From Leucaena leucocephala (Eukaryota; Streptophyta; Magnoliopsida; Fabales; Fabaceae): a stretch of 64,000 nt of DNA. The stretch spans positions 315,001 to 379,000 of the forward strand of contig CM073536.1 in the NCBI GenBank assembly GCA_037074615.1. The letters run 5' to 3'. A program made the translations under genes and the position numbers. The notes beneath the pieces are model-generated. The model ran no database searches and was not told the origin of the DNA. It was given only the letters and a program-made list of their open reading frames with translations. This document shows positions 61,408-64,000 of this stretch, piece by piece (position 1 is the first letter of the stretch; each line of letters opens with the position of its first letter).

Positions 61408-64000
61408 ATGGCGAACCCGGAAGATCTGCTGCAGACTTTAGGAGACTTCACCAGCAAAGACAACTGGGACAAGTTCTTCACCATACGAGGCACCGATCAC
61501 TCCTTCGAGTGGTACGCCGAGTGGCCTCAGCTCAGTCATCCCCTACTCTCTCATCTCTCCAACCTCCCTTCTCTCCCCCATGCTTCCACTCCTCAGCTAC
61601 TCGTCCCTGGTTGCGGAAACTCTCGCCTTTCCGAGCATCTCTACGATGCAGGCTTTCCTGGCATTACTAACATCGATTTCTCCAAGGTTGTTATCGGAGA
61701 TATGTTGCGCCGCAACGTCCGGCAACGCCTTCATATGCGGTGGCGGGTCATGGACATGACCAGCATGCAGGTACTTTTGTTTATGTTGGATTGTGGATTC
61801 TGTATACGTCTGTAGTATACTTATCATGGATATTTTGTTATTATATTTCCTGATTGTTATTTCGGTAATTCCTTCTTTAGAAGACGTAGCTGGAAAATAT
61901 GAAGTGATGAAACGTTGGCGTTTTTTTACAGTTTACATATTCACATTTGTAAGTGGTATTTCATTCCGCCTTAAAATCTAGAAAAACGAGCTCCATGATG
62001 TTAAAGCAGCCGCTTCAAGCCAAACTCGTTAATGTTTGCGAATAGATGTTGTCTAGGAAACTACGGTTGTATATTACTATATTGACCCTTCTGTTATATT
62101 ATCAAGCTTCTTTGCTCGAAACATTCTCCTCAGAGTCAATAGTCTTCTATTTTGAACGTACAAAACCTCTACTAGGTGACAATATTAGTTGATATCCTCT
62201 AGAGGTGCTGTATAGCTGAGAGGTTCTTGCATTGTGATCTTTATTCTCTGCTAGACTGCAAAACAGCGGAATGTTTTAGCTACTTATGTTCTGAAAACCA
62301 ATGTTGAAGTCTTCATCCTTCTATAATTGAAAGAAGCAGGAGCCAAGCATGACGAGAAGACTCCAATTCAATGGAGCTCTCACGCCCCATCTTTGCCTAA
62401 CAAAATATAAGTTGAGCTTAAGTTTCCTTAATATCTGAATTTTGCGCATCATATAGAGCTCTTAAAAGAATCACGGTATCAGGAGAGCTGCTACTTTTAC
62501 CTGGTGTATGATTTGGAAGACTGTTATTTGAGAGATTGGGATCGTAAACTTCTTTTTGTTTCTTTTTTAGATAGAGTACCACATATTTCTTTAATTATTT
62601 ATGAATTATTTTATTACAGTTCAAGTCTCTGGTGGCAGCTGATTTCTTCTTCTCTTTTCATTTTCTGATTTCCTCTGTGATTGTTATTTATGGGCATCCC
62701 TGTTGCTCCTTGCCATATTAAATGAATAATCATTTATTAGGGGAAAAACAAGTAGGTTCTAAAGATATTCTCACTGACTACTTCCTTTATTAACTATTAT
62801 TTTTTCTTGGATTATATCTTCATTTTTTCCACAATATAACTGTACTCCCCCCCCCCCCCCCGGGGGAGCTCTTGTGCAGTTTGCAGAGGCCACTTTTGAT
62901 GCTGTCATTGATAAAGGTGGACTGGACGCTTTGATGGAGCCAGAACTTGGTCCAAAGTTGGGAAATCAGTATCTATCAGAGGTTTTCTATGATTTTATTT
63001 ATTTCTATGTAACTGAAGATCAATAGAGTCTGATTGGCAGAGGGTTTTGTGCATTCCTTGTATGTGAACACAAGTGGACTTTTATTTGCAGGTAAAGAGA
63101 GTTTTGAAATCTGGTGGAAAATATGTGTGCCTTACCTTGGCTGAATCTCATGTGCTGGGTAAGGTTCCTGACTGTCGTTTTGTTTTCATAGTTATTTATT
63201 AGTGAAAAAAAATTAACATCTAAGAATTGCAATTGAAGGCAAGAGGGCATTTCTATTATGTCTCAAAAGACCTTCTGGAACTGCAGCATTGTTTATTTCT
63301 CTGGGTCTGCTTGGTTTTGCATGGCTAGAGGATAATATAACTTACGTACTCTTTTCAGATATTCTTTTCTCAAAGTTCCGAATTGGGGGGAAAATGACTG
63401 TTGATGCCATACCTTTGGAGTCTTCTACCAAACCCAACCTTCAAACGTTTTTAGTTGTAGTGGAGAAGGAGATATCTACTTTGGTGCACCAAATTACATC
63501 GTTACTCGATAATTCTTCTCTTCAATGTAACTCAAAACAGGTAGAACATATGAGCTTGCCTGATCTTTGAAGGATGAGTACTTTTTTGAAACAAAGATTG
63601 AGGATTATTAGCTTTGGCTGCTTGCTGCTAATCGGTTTTATTTTTTGACTCTCGTCTGCATATGCTTTGATTTCTCATTTTGCAAGGCTTGTGGACTTCG
63701 TGAAGCTCTTCAAAATGAGAATCAAATCCGTAAACAATACTCTTGTAGCTCTGACATATTATACTCTCTTGAAGAACTTCAACTTGGAGCAGGAGGGGAA
63801 CTGACAAAGCTTTCCCAAGGTCAACGCTTACAGCTAACTTTGCGTGGACAAGGGAGCCCTCGTTTCTCCTACAGAACTGTACTTCTTGATGCTGAGGAAA
63901 CTTCTGACTCATTTACATATCACTGTGGGGTTTTCATTGTGCCTAATGTATGTCTTTGTGTAGACTGCCTTTGGTGTTTGTTATTGCATTCCATCTGATT
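61408..64000 (+). CDS. METTL13-like SAM-dependent methyltransferase, 5' part (runs off the edge)
   Basis: Five exons are in the window: 61408-61770, 62880-62981, 63092-63158, 63359-63540 and 63687-63947. The gene continues past 64000. The start MANPEDLLQTLGDFTS and the SAM motif LLVPGCGNSRLSEHLYDAG open a class I methyltransferase domain. FDAVIDKGGLDALMEP and LKSGGKYVCLTLAESHV follow. This is the N-terminal half of the METTL13/EEF1AKNMT family, which methylates elongation factor 1A in animals. Plant members (At2g31740-like) share the two-domain layout. The plant substrate is not established. Intron 1 ends with a C15G5 tract 14 bp before exon 2. Confidence 0.88.

Noticed and set aside
1..64000. 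CRISPR arrays, operons, prophage or bacterial defence systems
   Set aside because: Intron-bearing plant genes throughout; no regularly spaced repeats and no such proteins were seen.

Overview
This is a plant nuclear window. It is AT-rich, its genes carry short exons with GT-AG introns, and its proteins are plant-type: two DYW-class PPR proteins, a callose-binding X8 protein, sucrose-phosphate synthase, a CHX antiporter and an XTH relic. Protein similarity points to a dicot, probably a woody rosid. The species cannot be fixed from the sequence alone.

Layout: X8/PDCB-like protein (+, 873-2282); PAP15-type purple acid phosphatase (-, 3486-6183); 1076-residue PPR-DYW protein (+, 8140-11462); second PPR-DYW protein (-, 13476-15586); UBA/PUB-domain protein (-, 18040-22998); orphan last exon of TFIIH subunit TFB5 (-, 24018-24195); Mediator-associated protein 2-like gene (+, 27728-29611); broken XTH gene (+, 30901-32618); damaged SUMO-like gene (+, 33983-34701); TBC1D13-like Rab-GAP (+, 36113-40363); tRNA-Tyr-like gene (+, 42065-42157); ARPC4 (+, 42639-46327); CHX cation/H+ antiporter (+, 47714-50248); sucrose-phosphate synthase of the SPS3F type (-, 50900-56319); METTL13-like methyltransferase running off the right edge (+, 61408-end). 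Exon models were built by hand from reading frame, splice sites and protein similarity. Every complete model sums to a whole number of codons.

The intergenic DNA is full of small mobile elements. There are three full-length tRNA-derived SINEs with target-site duplications, a hAT-like MITE nested in another repeat, and a five-member family with a purine-rich core. There is also an AT-rich 200-bp family, a solo LTR inside an XTH exon, and a 180-bp perfect tandem duplication next to an inverted repeat.

The genes are independent housekeeping or metabolic genes, not a pathway cluster. From memory of Arabidopsis locus order, they interleave two Arabidopsis neighbourhoods (about At1g04840-At1g04920 and At4g13650-At4g14147). 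I found no new defence, mobile or biosynthetic system. The best leads are the Asn-to-Asp change in a PAP metal motif, the solo-LTR-killed XTH, the SUMO-like gene cut by a repeat, and the nested and terminal MITE structures.
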